Shown here one piece after another: positions 1 through 10,160 of a stretch of 12,877 bases of DNA; position 1 is the first letter of the stretch; each line of letters starts with the position of its first letter. The position numbers and the translations under genes were made by a program. The DNA is from Zoogloeaceae bacterium (GTDB lineage: Bacteria; Pseudomonadota; Gammaproteobacteria; Burkholderiales; Rhodocyclaceae), in assembly GCA_031259605.1 (NCBI GenBank), contig JAIRLE010000126.1:1-12877 (forward strand). Reading direction: 5' to 3'. Under the pieces are notes generated by a model. That model was given only the letters and a program-made list of their open reading frames with translations. It ran no database searches and was not told where the DNA came from.

Positions 1-1053
1 CAAATGTTTGCGCTTGATACGTTCTGCCTCATTTATAACTTGCCGCCATCTATCCCTACATGTGGTTTTCACGGCCAGCATCCGCAAACATTCTTCCGGA
101 AACGACATATCTTTGTAAGCCTTTTCGGAAGGAAAAATAAAATCTGGTCTTTTGTTCTGCTCTGATTCCGCTTGGTAAGAAAAATCGCGCCCTTCGCACA
201 AATTCTCCTCAATAAAAATTTCCAGAGCATGCAACTCAAGAGAACGCCCTGAACGTGATTTACGACGCTGGAGAATTCTTTGGGCGCGATCAATGAATTC
301 ATCGAGTGTAGTAAATCCTTTCTGAATTATCGGCCACTCTACTGCTTGCTCAACACTCCGAAAAATATCAAATTCGCACTCCCTTCTGCGCATTAATCGG
401 AGGTCTGCTGATTCGCCGCGATCACTACAAAATTCTACTGTTTTTCTGACGATTTCAGCGGAATTCGGGAACTTCTCAAACCAATCTTCCGGAATTTCAT
501 GTGCTGCCAACCAACAAGGGGAAATCCGTTGGGAAACAGAAATTACATCTTGCATTCCTTTTGATATATCCCATACTTTCCATTTTCCAGGATCAACAGG
601 ACCGACTCTATCCTCCACGAGGTCTTCTTCTGTGCCATGCTCACAAACCCACGCACGACAAGTCGAAACGCCGCTGTCTACCTGACGAAATGCAAATACT
701 ACAAGCGCCCCGATATTTTCCGGGTCAAGAAATGGAGAACTACTTCCACCAAATCTGGTAAGCCTAGTCTCGTCTCTTGTTCCATCGTGCAATTTATTAT
801 TGTACCAGACAGCACGTACGTTCCGGATATCTGCGTGAGAATCAATACATAACTCAAAGAAACACTCCGGGTTTTTGTCCTTGGGTCGATTCATGGATGG
901 GAATACTCTAAAAAGTAATTCCTTTGGTATGTATGGCCCGGACTGATGTGCTGTTGCCAGAGTATCATTGCTAGAAAGTCGCTTCAGGTACCACACAACA
1001 CTTGGCTGAGTCTGTTCATCCAGCCAATCGCTCAAGTCAGTTAATGTAGACAC
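1..1053 (-). CDS. EcoRII-like type IIE restriction endonuclease (3' end beyond window)
   Basis: An open frame of 351 codons runs off the left edge. EcoRII as I recall it is about 404 aa, so some 50 C-terminal residues are missing. The GTG start at 1053 is preceded by AGGAG with a 6-nt gap. The frame is open upstream only to a TAA at 1066-1068, so no earlier ATG competes. The N-terminal part matches the EcoRII effector-binding domain from memory: WYLKRLSSNDT at 21-31, YIPKELL at 41-47, DPENIGAL at 110-117. The C-terminal part matches the PD-(D/E)XK nuclease domain: KSRSGRSLELH at 265-275, KRPDFIFPS at 301-309 with D304, and LAVKTTCRDRWRQ at 326-338 with K329. EcoRII cuts CCWGG and needs a second site as effector. 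It overlaps vsr by 17 nt as third gene of an M-V-R operon. Where I recall KTTCK in EcoRII, this protein has KTTCR (R333). The CCWGG specificity is inferred from EcoRII and from the Dcm-like neighbour. Confidence 0.9.
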   Translation of the reverse strand, partial: MSTLTDLSDWLDEQTQPSVVWYLKRLSSNDTLATAHQSGPYIPKELLFRVFPSMNRPKDKNPECFFELCIDSHADIRNVRAVWYNNKLHDGTRDETRLTRFGGSSSPFLDPENIGALVVFAFRQVDSGVSTCRAWVCEHGTEEDLVEDRVGPVDPGKWKVWDISKGMQDVISVSQRISPCWLAAHEIPEDWFEKFPNSAEIVRKTVEFCSDRGESADLRLMRRRECEFDIFRSVEQAVEWPIIQKGFTTLDEFIDRAQRILQRRKSRSGRSLELHALEIFIEENLCEGRDFSYQAESEQNKRPDFIFPSEKAYKDMSFPEECLRMLAVKTTCRDRWRQVINEAERIKRKHL

Positions 1054-1507
1054 TATCCACTCCTGTTAAATCCATGTTATCCTGCCCTTCTGATAGCCAG
1101 TTAGCTGCCATATCCAGAACCCGGCCTTTGGCTAGCCGGTATTTTCCCTTGACAGCACATTCCCACACAGTCAGTACGCGCCATCCAGCCCTGTTAAGTT
1201 CAGCAGAAATCATGATGTCATGTTTTCTGTTGGACTCAATTTTTTTACGCCAAAAATCAGCATGGGAACTTGGCCATTTGAACAAATGACAGTTGTGCCC
1301 ATGCCAAAAACACCCGTGCACAAAAATAACAGCGCGGCGTATTGGGAATACCATATCCGGCTTTCCTGGCAAACTATTGACATGAAGGCGATAGCGGAAT
1401 CCCATTCGATGCAGGGCGTAACGCAGAAAAAGCTCCGGGGATGTATTCTTGCTTCTTATGCCGGACATCATTCTGCTTCTGGTTTCTGGCGAGAAAATAT
1501 CAGGCAT
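1037..1507 (-). CDS. vsr: Vsr very-short-patch mismatch endonuclease
   Basis: This 156-aa protein nicks 5' of the T in T:G mismatches that arise when 5-methylcytosine deaminates in Dcm-type sites, starting very-short-patch repair by PolI and ligase. The length matches E. coli Vsr. Key residues fall at the E. coli numbers: E25, catalytic D51 (LPGKPD at 46-51), H64, C66, H69, H71, C73 (HGCFWHGHNC at 64-73) and C117 (VWEC). The last set includes the zinc ligands. The N-terminal MSGIRSKNTSPE (14-25) is the family's DNA-contacting segment. The ATG lies inside the last codons of the methylase gene, an 8-nt overlap, and its own ribosome site (GAGG, 10 nt away) is weak, so translational coupling is likely. 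E. coli dcm-vsr overlap in a comparable way. Nothing looks broken and the enzyme should be active. Confidence 0.96.
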   Translation of the reverse strand: MPDIFSPETRSRMMSGIRSKNTSPELFLRYALHRMGFRYRLHVNSLPGKPDMVFPIRRAVIFVHGCFWHGHNCHLFKWPSSHADFWRKKIESNRKHDIMISAELNRAGWRVLTVWECAVKGKYRLAKGRVLDMAANWLSEGQDNMDLTGVDSVYIN

Positions 1508-2768
1508 AGATTGGAAGCCTCATTTGTGCGAATGGCATATCTGCATCGTCACTCAGAATATAGGGAGCCATATGCCGAGCAACTGTTTCTATCAAGGGAA
1601 CAACAACAGCATTGCCAAATTGCTTGTATGCCTGTGTATCTGAAACAGGAATTTTAAAACGGGACTCTCCCGGTTTATCAAATCCCATCAGGCGTGCGCA
1701 TTCACGTGGCGTTAGCCGACGTGGATTCTTTCTTGGTTGCTCGATAAGTATTTCGGAACCGTCCTTGTAATAACGGGCAGAAAGCGTTCGTGCCACATCA
1801 TCCGGGCCGCATAATCCAAACCCAAATCCATTTCCCGCGGCGCGATGTTTCTTTGCGTATTCTTGCAGATAACCCCAGAGATGATCCGTCAAAGTATATC
1901 TATCGGAGACAATTGCCATCTCTCCATTTGTGAAATGTCCTTCCGGTTTTTCCTGACCATTTTCTGGGTGAAGGATAGTTTTTAATTTTGGGCCTTTAGG
2001 GGGGTCAGGCAAAACCATATCGTTAAACGAGAATTCGTTTTCATCCCGAAATCCTGCAATAATGATCCGTTCCCTGTGTTGCGGAACGAAAGACTTCGCA
2101 TCAAATACCTTGAAATGAATCTTATATTCAAGATCGTTTTCCAGTGTGTTTTTTATAATACGGAAGGTGTTTCCCTTGTCATGGTTGACGAGATTTTTGA
2201 CATTTTCAAGCAGAAAGGCACGGGGTCGGCAATGCTGGATAATTTCGGCCACATTGAAAAATAATGTCCCTTGTGCTTCGCAGGCAAAACCATGCTTGCG
2301 ACCAAGCGAATTTTTTTTGGATACACCAGCAATGCTGAAAGGCTGACAAGGAAAACCTGCCAGTAAAACATCGTGCTCTGGTATATCATCAAGCGGGATA
2401 TTTGTAATATCTCCGGCCATAATATGTTCATCACCATCATGATAATTGGCCAAATAGGTTTTCTGTGCGTAAGGATTCCATTCACTCGTGAAGACACATT
2501 GCCCGCCAATTGCATCAAAACCGCGCCTTAACCCACCAATTCCGGCAAAAAGATCAACAAAACGGAACCGCCTTTCGGTACCGGACAGATTCTTTTTGTC
2601 AACCTCGTGGCGCAACGCATTGATGACAACCGGCTTTGGTAATGACGCTCCGTTTTCATAACGCAACAATGTTCTCTTGGAATATCCAAGCAAATTTTCC
2701 AGATCACCTAGCAGGAGCCCCGCCTGTTGCCGAAGGCGTGAAAATTCTGTAATCCGAAGCTCATTCAT
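1500..2768 (-). CDS. dcm: DNA (cytosine-5) methyltransferase, Dcm/M.EcoRII-like, with HTH N-terminus
   Basis: This 422-aa enzyme methylates C5 of cytosine using S-adenosylmethionine. Motif I is FVDLFAGIGGLRRGF (70-84). Motif IV is AGFPCQPFS (137-145) with catalytic C141. ENV is at 188-190, QHRERIIIAGF (motif VIII) at 230-240, RRLTPRECARLMGF (motif IX) at 350-363 and YKQFGNAVVVPLI (motif X) at 381-393. The target-recognition region contains GNGFGFG (312-318) and RTLSARYYKDGSEILI (327-342), which closely resemble E. coli Dcm and point to CCWGG as target. Residues 1-55 look like a helix-turn-helix (LLGYSKRTLLRYENG at 26-40). N-terminal domains of this kind in M.SsoII and M.EcoRII repress their own promoters, so autoregulation is plausible. 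The start has GAGG 7 nt upstream. The gene heads the M-V-R operon and is visibly more AT-rich than uvrA behind it, which suggests acquisition by transfer. Confidence 0.97.
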   Translation of the reverse strand: MNELRITEFSRLRQQAGLLLGDLENLLGYSKRTLLRYENGASLPKPVVINALRHEVDKKNLSGTERRFRFVDLFAGIGGLRRGFDAIGGQCVFTSEWNPYAQKTYLANYHDGDEHIMAGDITNIPLDDIPEHDVLLAGFPCQPFSIAGVSKKNSLGRKHGFACEAQGTLFFNVAEIIQHCRPRAFLLENVKNLVNHDKGNTFRIIKNTLENDLEYKIHFKVFDAKSFVPQHRERIIIAGFRDENEFSFNDMVLPDPPKGPKLKTILHPENGQEKPEGHFTNGEMAIVSDRYTLTDHLWGYLQEYAKKHRAAGNGFGFGLCGPDDVARTLSARYYKDGSEILIEQPRKNPRRLTPRECARLMGFDKPGESRFKIPVSDTQAYKQFGNAVVVPLIETVARHMAPYILSDDADMPFAQMRLPIYA

Positions 2769-2797
2769 GATAAAACCTCGCTGGGAATTTTTTTGAC

Positions 2798-2826
2798 ATT
2801 ATGCCTCAATTCATCCTATTTTACAA
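2798..2826 (-). promoter_or_regulatory. Probable sigma-70 promoter of the R-M operon
   Basis: On the minus strand TTGTAA (2821-2826) stands 17 nt from CATAAT (2798-2803), about 30 nt upstream of the methylase ATG. The -10 matches consensus at five of six bases and the -35 at four of six. It lies between the uvrA stop and the methylase, in a visibly AT-rich spacer of 66 nt. No clear terminator separates it from uvrA, so read-through is also possible. It is the natural target for repression by the methylase's own HTH, although I see no convincing palindromic operator. Confidence 0.55.
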
Positions 2827-2834
2827 GATCAATT

Positions 2835-5666
<2,832 letters not shown>

Positions 5667-5898
5667 GGGAAGCCAGAAATGGCGGAAGAGGGCTTATTGT
5701 ACGGAATTTCCACGGCAAGCGGCATTGCCTTGCAGGGCAACCCAGGCGGCGCGGATGCTTGCTCCAACGTCCCGGGAGGACTGAACCGTTGCATGGGTTG
5801 CCACGGGACTTCGCTCCGGAAAATGACGAAAGGGGAGCGTAAGCCGCCACTCGTCCTGCACCCATTCCGGCATCCGGGAGATTTATTCCCGGGCGTCG
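5667..5898. other. uvrA-fmt intergenic region with possible uvrA -10 and a hairpin
   Basis: No gene is visible in these 232 bp. On the minus strand TACAAT (5696-5701), about 30 nt before the uvrA ATG, is a good -10 hexamer, but I find no matching -35 at 16-18 nt, so the promoter is uncertain. Just after the fmt stop, CCGGGA (5874-5879) and TCCCGG (5887-5892) form a six-pair stem with a 7-nt loop. It could end fmt transcription, although no T-run follows on the minus strand. Confidence 0.35.
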
Positions 5899-6825
5899 TC
5901 ACTCAAGGCGTGCTCCTGTTCGCATTGCGGCGCAGCCCGTCAGGAATTGAGCAGCGGACAGACGTTTGCCGCCGGGTTTTTGCAGTTCGGTGAGCATCAG
6001 CGCGCCTTTGCCGCAGGCGACGCAAATTCCTTCCTTGCCAACGGCGAGCAACGTGCCAGCCAGGGCGGTGGTTGGCGCGGCGGTCGGGTGAGCGGCATGA
6101 ATTCTCAGGATGTCGCCATCAAGGCAGGCACAGGCGACGGGAAAAGGCATGAACGCGCGAACTTGGCGATCCAGTTCGGCAGCGCTTTTTCGCCAGTCCA
6201 GCCTGGCCTCGGCCTTGTCAATCTTGGCGGCGTAGCTTGCGCCCTCTGCGGCTTGCGGCACGGCGGGCAACGGCAGACGGGGCAACGTTGCGACCAGAAG
6301 TTGCGCGCCCAGTGCGGCAAGCCGGTCATGCAGGCTGGCGGCAGTATCACGCGCGTAAATGGGTGTTGCCGCGCTGATCAGCAACGCGCCGGTATCCAGC
6401 CCGGCGTCCATCTGCATCAGGGTGACGCCGCTTGTCGCGTCGCCCGCCAAAATGGCGCGCGGAATGGGTGCCGCGCCGCGCCAACGCGGGAGAAGGGAAG
6501 CGTGGATGTTGATGGCACCGAAGCGCGGCATCTCCAGCACGGACTGCGGCAGGATAAGGCCGTAGGCGGCGACGATCAGGGCATCGGCCTGTTGGGCGCG
6601 GATGCGTTCCCAGGCCGCCGGATTTGCTTTCAGGGAAAGCGGCTGCAAGACTTCGATGCCGTGCCGCAAGGCCAGCGCCTTGACCGGCGAAGGCCGTGTC
6701 CGCATGCCTCGTCCCGCCGGACGGTCAGGCTGGGTCAGCGCGAGCGTGACGGCATGTCCGGCATCGAGCAGGGCGGCGAGCGCGGCGGCGGCGAATTCCG
6801 GCGTTCCGGCGAAAACCAGTTTCAT
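5899..6825 (-). CDS. fmt: Methionyl-tRNA formyltransferase
   Basis: This 308-aa protein transfers a formyl group from 10-formyl-tetrahydrofolate to Met-tRNAfMet, making the initiator tRNA. The N-terminal Rossmann-like catalytic domain begins MKLVFAGTPEFA. The folate and catalytic region reads AAYGLILP (86-93), NIHASLLPRWRGAAPI (106-121) and AGLDTGALL (141-149). The three catalytic residues N106, H108 and D144 fall at the same numbers as in the E. coli enzyme. The C-terminal OB-fold domain for tRNA binding begins near residue 205 and ends normally. It follows def by 24 nt on the same strand, the usual def-fmt pairing: formylation and deformylation of nascent protein N-termini. The ribosome site is weak, so coupling to def is likely. 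Confidence 0.97.
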   Translation of the reverse strand: MKLVFAGTPEFAAAALAALLDAGHAVTLALTQPDRPAGRGMRTRPSPVKALALRHGIEVLQPLSLKANPAAWERIRAQQADALIVAAYGLILPQSVLEMPRFGAINIHASLLPRWRGAAPIPRAILAGDATSGVTLMQMDAGLDTGALLISAATPIYARDTAASLHDRLAALGAQLLVATLPRLPLPAVPQAAEGASYAAKIDKAEARLDWRKSAAELDRQVRAFMPFPVACACLDGDILRIHAAHPTAAPTTALAGTLLAVGKEGICVACGKGALMLTELQKPGGKRLSAAQFLTGCAAMRTGARLE

Positions 6826-6849
6826 GGGGCCAACTTCATGCGACCAGCT

Positions 6850-7356
6850 TCACAGGGCGCTTTTTCGCGCCTGTTTGGCGAGTTTGTCGCGGATGCGCGT
6901 CTGCTTGAGTTGCGAGAGATGATCAACAAACACCTTGCCCTGCAAGTGATCGAGTTCGTGCTGGATGCAGACGGCAAGCAGGCCGTCTGCATCCAGGAAT
7001 TGCGGCTGGCCGTCGAGATCGAGGTATTCGACGCGCACGCTGGCGGCGCGTTCCACCTTTTCGTAGATGCCGGGGACGGAAAGACAGCCCTCTTCGTAGA
7101 CCTGCTGACCATCCCTGCGGGTGATGCGCGGATTGATGAACACGCGCAGTTGATTGCGCTCCTCGGAAATGTCGATGACCACGATCTGCCGATGCACATC
7201 GATCTGCGTCGCGGCCAGACCAATGCCCGGCGCGGCATACATGGTCTCGGCCATATCCGCGGTCAGGACGCGAACAGCGGCGTCAATCCGTGAAACGGGC
7301 GCGGCAATTTTCCTCAACCGGGGGTCTGGGAAACGCAAAATGGAAAATAAAGCCAT
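6850..7356 (-). CDS. def: Peptide deformylase
   Basis: This 168-aa metalloenzyme removes the N-formyl group from nascent proteins at the ribosome exit. The three family motifs are all present: GIGLAATQ (44-51), EEGCLSVPG (88-96) with metal ligand C91, and QHELDHLQG (132-140) with ligands H133 and H137 and catalytic E134. The length is typical of type I bacterial deformylases. The start MALFSILRFPDPRL is the standard one, although only a weak AAG lies upstream. It is first in the def-fmt operon and is transcribed divergently from the LysM gene across a 159-bp gap. Confidence 0.98.
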   Translation of the reverse strand: MALFSILRFPDPRLRKIAAPVSRIDAAVRVLTADMAETMYAAPGIGLAATQIDVHRQIVVIDISEERNQLRVFINPRITRRDGQQVYEEGCLSVPGIYEKVERAASVRVEYLDLDGQPQFLDADGLLAVCIQHELDHLQGKVFVDHLSQLKQTRIRDKLAKQARKSAL

Positions 7357-7515
7357 AAAAATGCTTGCTCAATTAAGTCATTACGTGCAAAATCTCAAGT
7401 GCTTTCGAGAAATGGAACAGCATGAGCTTCCAGAAACGGCATGAAGGATGCGGTAATTGGCAGTAAGCGCTGTTTCTCTTTGTCCGGCAGTTCCGACGCA
7501 CACGAGGAAAATCAC
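7357..7515. other. Divergent promoter region between def and the LysM gene
   Basis: These 159 bp must carry the start signals of both def (leftward) and the LysM gene (rightward). The stretch 7357-7400 is AT-rich. I could not find a pair of hexamers close enough to consensus at 16-18 nt spacing in either direction to name a promoter. The LysM ribosome site is clear: GAGGA at 7504-7508, seven bases before the ATG at 7516. Confidence 0.4.
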
Positions 7516-8700
7516 ATGTTCCGCATTATATCTGCCTTGTTTCTGGTTGTGGCGATGGCCGCTGCGCCCGCATTCGCCGACGAACCTCCGCTCACCCTGG
7601 CCAGCAATGCGCCTGACCGCTATGTTGTCGTCAAGGGAGACACCCTCTGGGATATTTCCGGCAGGTTTTTGAACGAGCCTTGGCGCTGGCCGGAAATCTG
7701 GCGGCTCAACCGGGCGCAGATCAAGAATCCGCACCTGATCTATCCTGGCGACATCGTCCTGCTGGATTATGTGGACGGGCGTCCGCGCCTGCGGCTGGGC
7801 AAGCCGATAGGTTCCGGCAATGCCAAGCTCTCGCCAGAAGTGCACAGCGAGCAAATCACCAAGGCCATTCCTTCCATTCCACCCAACGCCATTGAACCGT
7901 TCATTTCCCGCCCTCTGGTAGTGGGTGCCAATGAACTCGACGATGCGCCGCAATTGGTGGGCATGGATGATTCCCGCATCGTCATCGGGCATGGCGATGA
8001 AATTTTCGCGCTGGGCATTACTGACGATCATCCCACATGGCATGTCTACCGTCTGGGCGCGACGCTGAAAAATCCCGTTCCGGACAATTTTTTCGGCGAA
8101 ACGGAAAAGGATGTGCTCGGGCCGGTGGAAACCTACATGCGCAGGCCGCTTCCCGCGCTTACGCCCGTCGGTACGGAAAAACCCGTTGATCCTGCCATCG
8201 CAACGGTAGGCAAGCCGGGCGATGTACTGGGTTACGAAGTCGTCTATCTGGGTACGGCGCGGCTCAAGGAACGCGGCGGACCCGGCGAGGCCAGTACGCT
8301 GGAAGTACTGACGGCGCGGGAAGAAATCCTCCAGGGCGATTTGCTGATGCCCGCCGAAGAACCCGTCCTCAAATCCTACGTGCCGCATGCGCTGGAAGAA
8401 GATGTGATCGGCGGACAGATTGTTTCGGTTTATGGCGGCGTAGACGTGGGCAGCAAGTTCTCGATCATCGCCATCAACCTGGGCGAGAACGTGGGGCTGG
8501 AACCGGGACACGTGCTGGGTATCTACAGCAAGAGAACCACGACCTATCGCGACAAGCAACAGCGCGCCCAGACGATAGTCTTGCCGAATAAACGCAATGG
8601 CGTGGTCTTCGTGTTCCGCGTGTTTGACCGCGTTTCCTATGGTCTGGTCATGGAGGCGGCGCGGCCACTGGTTGTCGGGGATGTCGTCAAGAAACCCTGA
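7516..8700 (+). CDS. Exported LysM peptidoglycan-binding protein
   Basis: This 394-aa protein begins with a signal peptide: MFRII, a hydrophobic run, and a likely cleavage after APAFA (17-21). One LysM domain follows at about 36-83, starting YVVVKGDTLWDISGRF and ending with LIYPGDIVLL. LysM binds the glycan of peptidoglycan, so the protein probably sits in the periplasm or at the wall. Residues 95-394 have no motif I can name and no membrane segment. I chose the ATG at 7516 because GAGGA lies seven bases upstream and the signal peptide starts there; the in-frame ATG at 7441 has no ribosome site and would put 25 residues before the signal. In many betaproteobacteria such a gene precedes dprA, as here with a 20-nt overlap. 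Its precise role is unknown to me. Confidence 0.9.
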   Translation: MFRIISALFLVVAMAAAPAFADEPPLTLASNAPDRYVVVKGDTLWDISGRFLNEPWRWPEIWRLNRAQIKNPHLIYPGDIVLLDYVDGRPRLRLGKPIGSGNAKLSPEVHSEQITKAIPSIPPNAIEPFISRPLVVGANELDDAPQLVGMDDSRIVIGHGDEIFALGITDDHPTWHVYRLGATLKNPVPDNFFGETEKDVLGPVETYMRRPLPALTPVGTEKPVDPAIATVGKPGDVLGYEVVYLGTARLKERGGPGEASTLEVLTAREEILQGDLLMPAEEPVLKSYVPHALEEDVIGGQIVSVYGGVDVGSKFSIIAINLGENVGLEPGHVLGIYSKRTTTYRDKQQRAQTIVLPNKRNGVVFVFRVFDRVSYGLVMEAARPLVVGDVVKKP

Positions 8701-9814
8701 AACGGATGCGGAGGGTCTGTCTGACTGGCTCAGGCTGACCCTAATTCCTGGCATAGGCGGCGAATCGCAGCGCAAGCTGCTCGCCGCCTTTGGTTTGCCG
8801 CATCATGTCTTTGCCGCCGGACATCTGGCGCAACGCCAGGTTATCGCCAGCAAGGCCGACTTATTGACAAAGGCGCACAGCGCCGCGCAAGACGAAAAAA
8901 TCGCCGCCGCGCTTGCCTGGGCAGCGGAACCCGATTGTCATCTCATTGCCCTGGCGGACAAGCGTTATCCGCCACAGCTTCTGGAAATTCCCGATCCGCC
9001 GACTCTGCTGTATGTGCGCGGTGATCCGGCGGCGCTCCAGCGCCCCGGCATTGCCGTGGTCGGCAGCCGCAACGCCACGCCGCATGGACTCAAGACCGCT
9101 GAAGATTTTGCCCGCACACTGGCGGACGCCGGATTTGGCATCATCAGCGGCCTGGCGCTGGGCATAGACGCCGCCGCGCACAGCGGCGCGCTGGCAAGCA
9201 AGACGCGGCAGACCACCGTCGCCGTCATCGGCACTGGCGCAGATCGGATCTATCCGGCGCGCAACCAGGCATTGGCGCGGCATATCGTCGAACAGGGCGC
9301 CATCGTTTCCGAATTTCCCCTGGGTACACCCGCCATCGCCGCCAATTTTCCCCGTCGCAACCGCGTCATTTCCGGCTTGGCGCGCGGCGTACTGGTAGTC
9401 GAGGCGGCCACGGAAAGCGGCTCGCTGATTACCGCGCGACTGGCGGGCGAACAGGGGCGCGAGGTTTTTGCCATCCCCGGCTCCATCCATTCTCCGCTTT
9501 CCAAGGGTTGTCATCGCCTCATTCGCCAAGGGGCGAAGCTGGTGGAATCCGCGCAGGACATTCTGGAAGAGCTGACGGGAGCATATCTGGCACCGCCGGA
9601 GCCGCCGCCATCCACTCCATCTTCCCCGGAGGATTCCGCCGCCGCGACGGAGGCATTCCGCCTCCTCACCCATCTGGGCCACGAGGTCTGCACCCTCGAC
9701 GATTTGGCGCAGCGCAGCGGATTACCCGCCGACACCCTGCTTGCCCTGCTGCTGAACCTGGAACTGGAAGGCCGGATAGCGACCCTGCCCGGCAACCGCT
9801 ACCAGCGCTTGTAA
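8681..9814 (+). CDS. dprA: DNA-processing protein DprA (RecA loader)
   Basis: This 377-aa protein binds incoming single-stranded DNA in natural transformation, protects it and loads RecA. An N-terminal SAM-like helical region (15-60, LTLIPGIGGESQRKLLAAFG) is followed by the Rossmann fold with VVGSRNATPHG (126-136), ISGLALGIDAAAHSGAL (155-171), TVAVIGTG (179-186), FPRRNRVISGLARG (223-236) and ESGSLITARLAGEQGREVFA (245-264). A C-terminal winged-helix domain (about 325-377) ends GRIATLPGNRYQRL. The start at 8681 overlaps the LysM stop by 20 nt; the frame stays open further upstream, but only inside the LysM gene. GGGG directly before the ATG is too close to be a normal ribosome site, so coupling is likely. 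Downstream the usual betaproteobacterial neighbours smg and topA are absent, replaced by repeats. Confidence 0.96.
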   Translation: MSSRNPETDAEGLSDWLRLTLIPGIGGESQRKLLAAFGLPHHVFAAGHLAQRQVIASKADLLTKAHSAAQDEKIAAALAWAAEPDCHLIALADKRYPPQLLEIPDPPTLLYVRGDPAALQRPGIAVVGSRNATPHGLKTAEDFARTLADAGFGIISGLALGIDAAAHSGALASKTRQTTVAVIGTGADRIYPARNQALARHIVEQGAIVSEFPLGTPAIAANFPRRNRVISGLARGVLVVEAATESGSLITARLAGEQGREVFAIPGSIHSPLSKGCHRLIRQGAKLVESAQDILEELTGAYLAPPEPPPSTPSSPEDSAAATEAFRLLTHLGHEVCTLDDLAQRSGLPADTLLALLLNLELEGRIATLPGNRYQRL

Positions 9815-9996
9815 GAACCTGTTCATGATCTCGGATTGCGGTGTGAAATATTTGATTTTCCTTCTCCCTCCTCATTCGCAGATGGCGGTAGGAGCGGCCA
9901 TTGTAGCCGCTCGCTCTTGCCGCGGGGAGGGCAACCACAAGGGCTGCCCCTGCCGCGACATTTCCCAGTTGCGGTCATGGGGCGCCCTCTACAGGA
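9815..9996. other. Hairpin-rich spacer downstream of dprA
   Basis: No gene is visible. Two stems stand out. GAGCGGC (9892-9898) pairs perfectly with GCCGCTC (9906-9912) over a 7-nt loop. A longer imperfect stem joins 9921-9936 to 9942-9957, with about 12 of 16 positions pairing around a 5-nt loop. Neither is followed by a T-run, so they are poor intrinsic terminators. They look more like dispersed intergenic repeats, next to the 160-bp repeat that begins at 9997. Confidence 0.45.
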
Positions 9997-10157
9997 ATTA
10001 GCGGCAGTCCTTCAGGACTGTCGGCCTAACGTCATTGGGAAGGGGTTTCTCTCCCCTCAAGAATGGCTACGGTCGAAACCCCGGCCGTAAGAATGGGGTA
10101 CCGACCTTCGCGCCTTTCTTACGGACGGGGTTTCAAACCGGAGCTGGTTTTACGATG
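9997..10157 (+). repeat. Structured 160-bp direct repeat, copy A
   Basis: This element runs from ATTAGCGGCAG to TTTACGATG and recurs in the same orientation at 11414-11572 with only scattered substitutions and a 2-nt length change. It folds into three hairpins. Stem 1 is CGGCAGTCC with GGACTGTCG over loop TTCA. Stem 2 is TTGG/GGGG with CCCC/TCAA. Stem 3 is a long arm, 10074-10092 with 10115-10133, having one mismatch in 19. Ends are not inverted repeats of each other, so it is not a classic TIR-bounded MITE. The right end abuts the broken porin fragment. Confidence 0.85.
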
Positions 10158-10160
10158 AAA

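Noticed and set aside
69..302. A 77-codon minus-strand ORF near the left edge
   Set aside because: It is out of frame with, and inside, the EcoRII-like nuclease gene that runs off the edge.
5824..5901. TGACGA and TCGTCA facing each other around the fmt 3' end
   Set aside because: Only six bases match, the right half overlaps the fmt stop codon, and no inner pairing supports a palindromic unit.
5947..7293. A 448-codon plus-strand frame opposite fmt and def
   Set aside because: Both genes on the other strand have intact catalytic motifs. This frame has none and is best explained as a shadow.
7381..8775. A 464-codon minus-strand frame opposite the LysM gene
   Set aside because: The plus strand has a signal peptide, a LysM domain and a ribosome site; the antisense frame shows no known motif.
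10024..10157. Possible integron attC site: copies A and B contain GCCTAAC and GTCTAAC, which fit the RYYYAAC core
   Set aside because: No matching GTTRRRY partner is found at the other end of either copy, there is no integrase, and the intervening segment holds broken gene pieces rather than cassettes.
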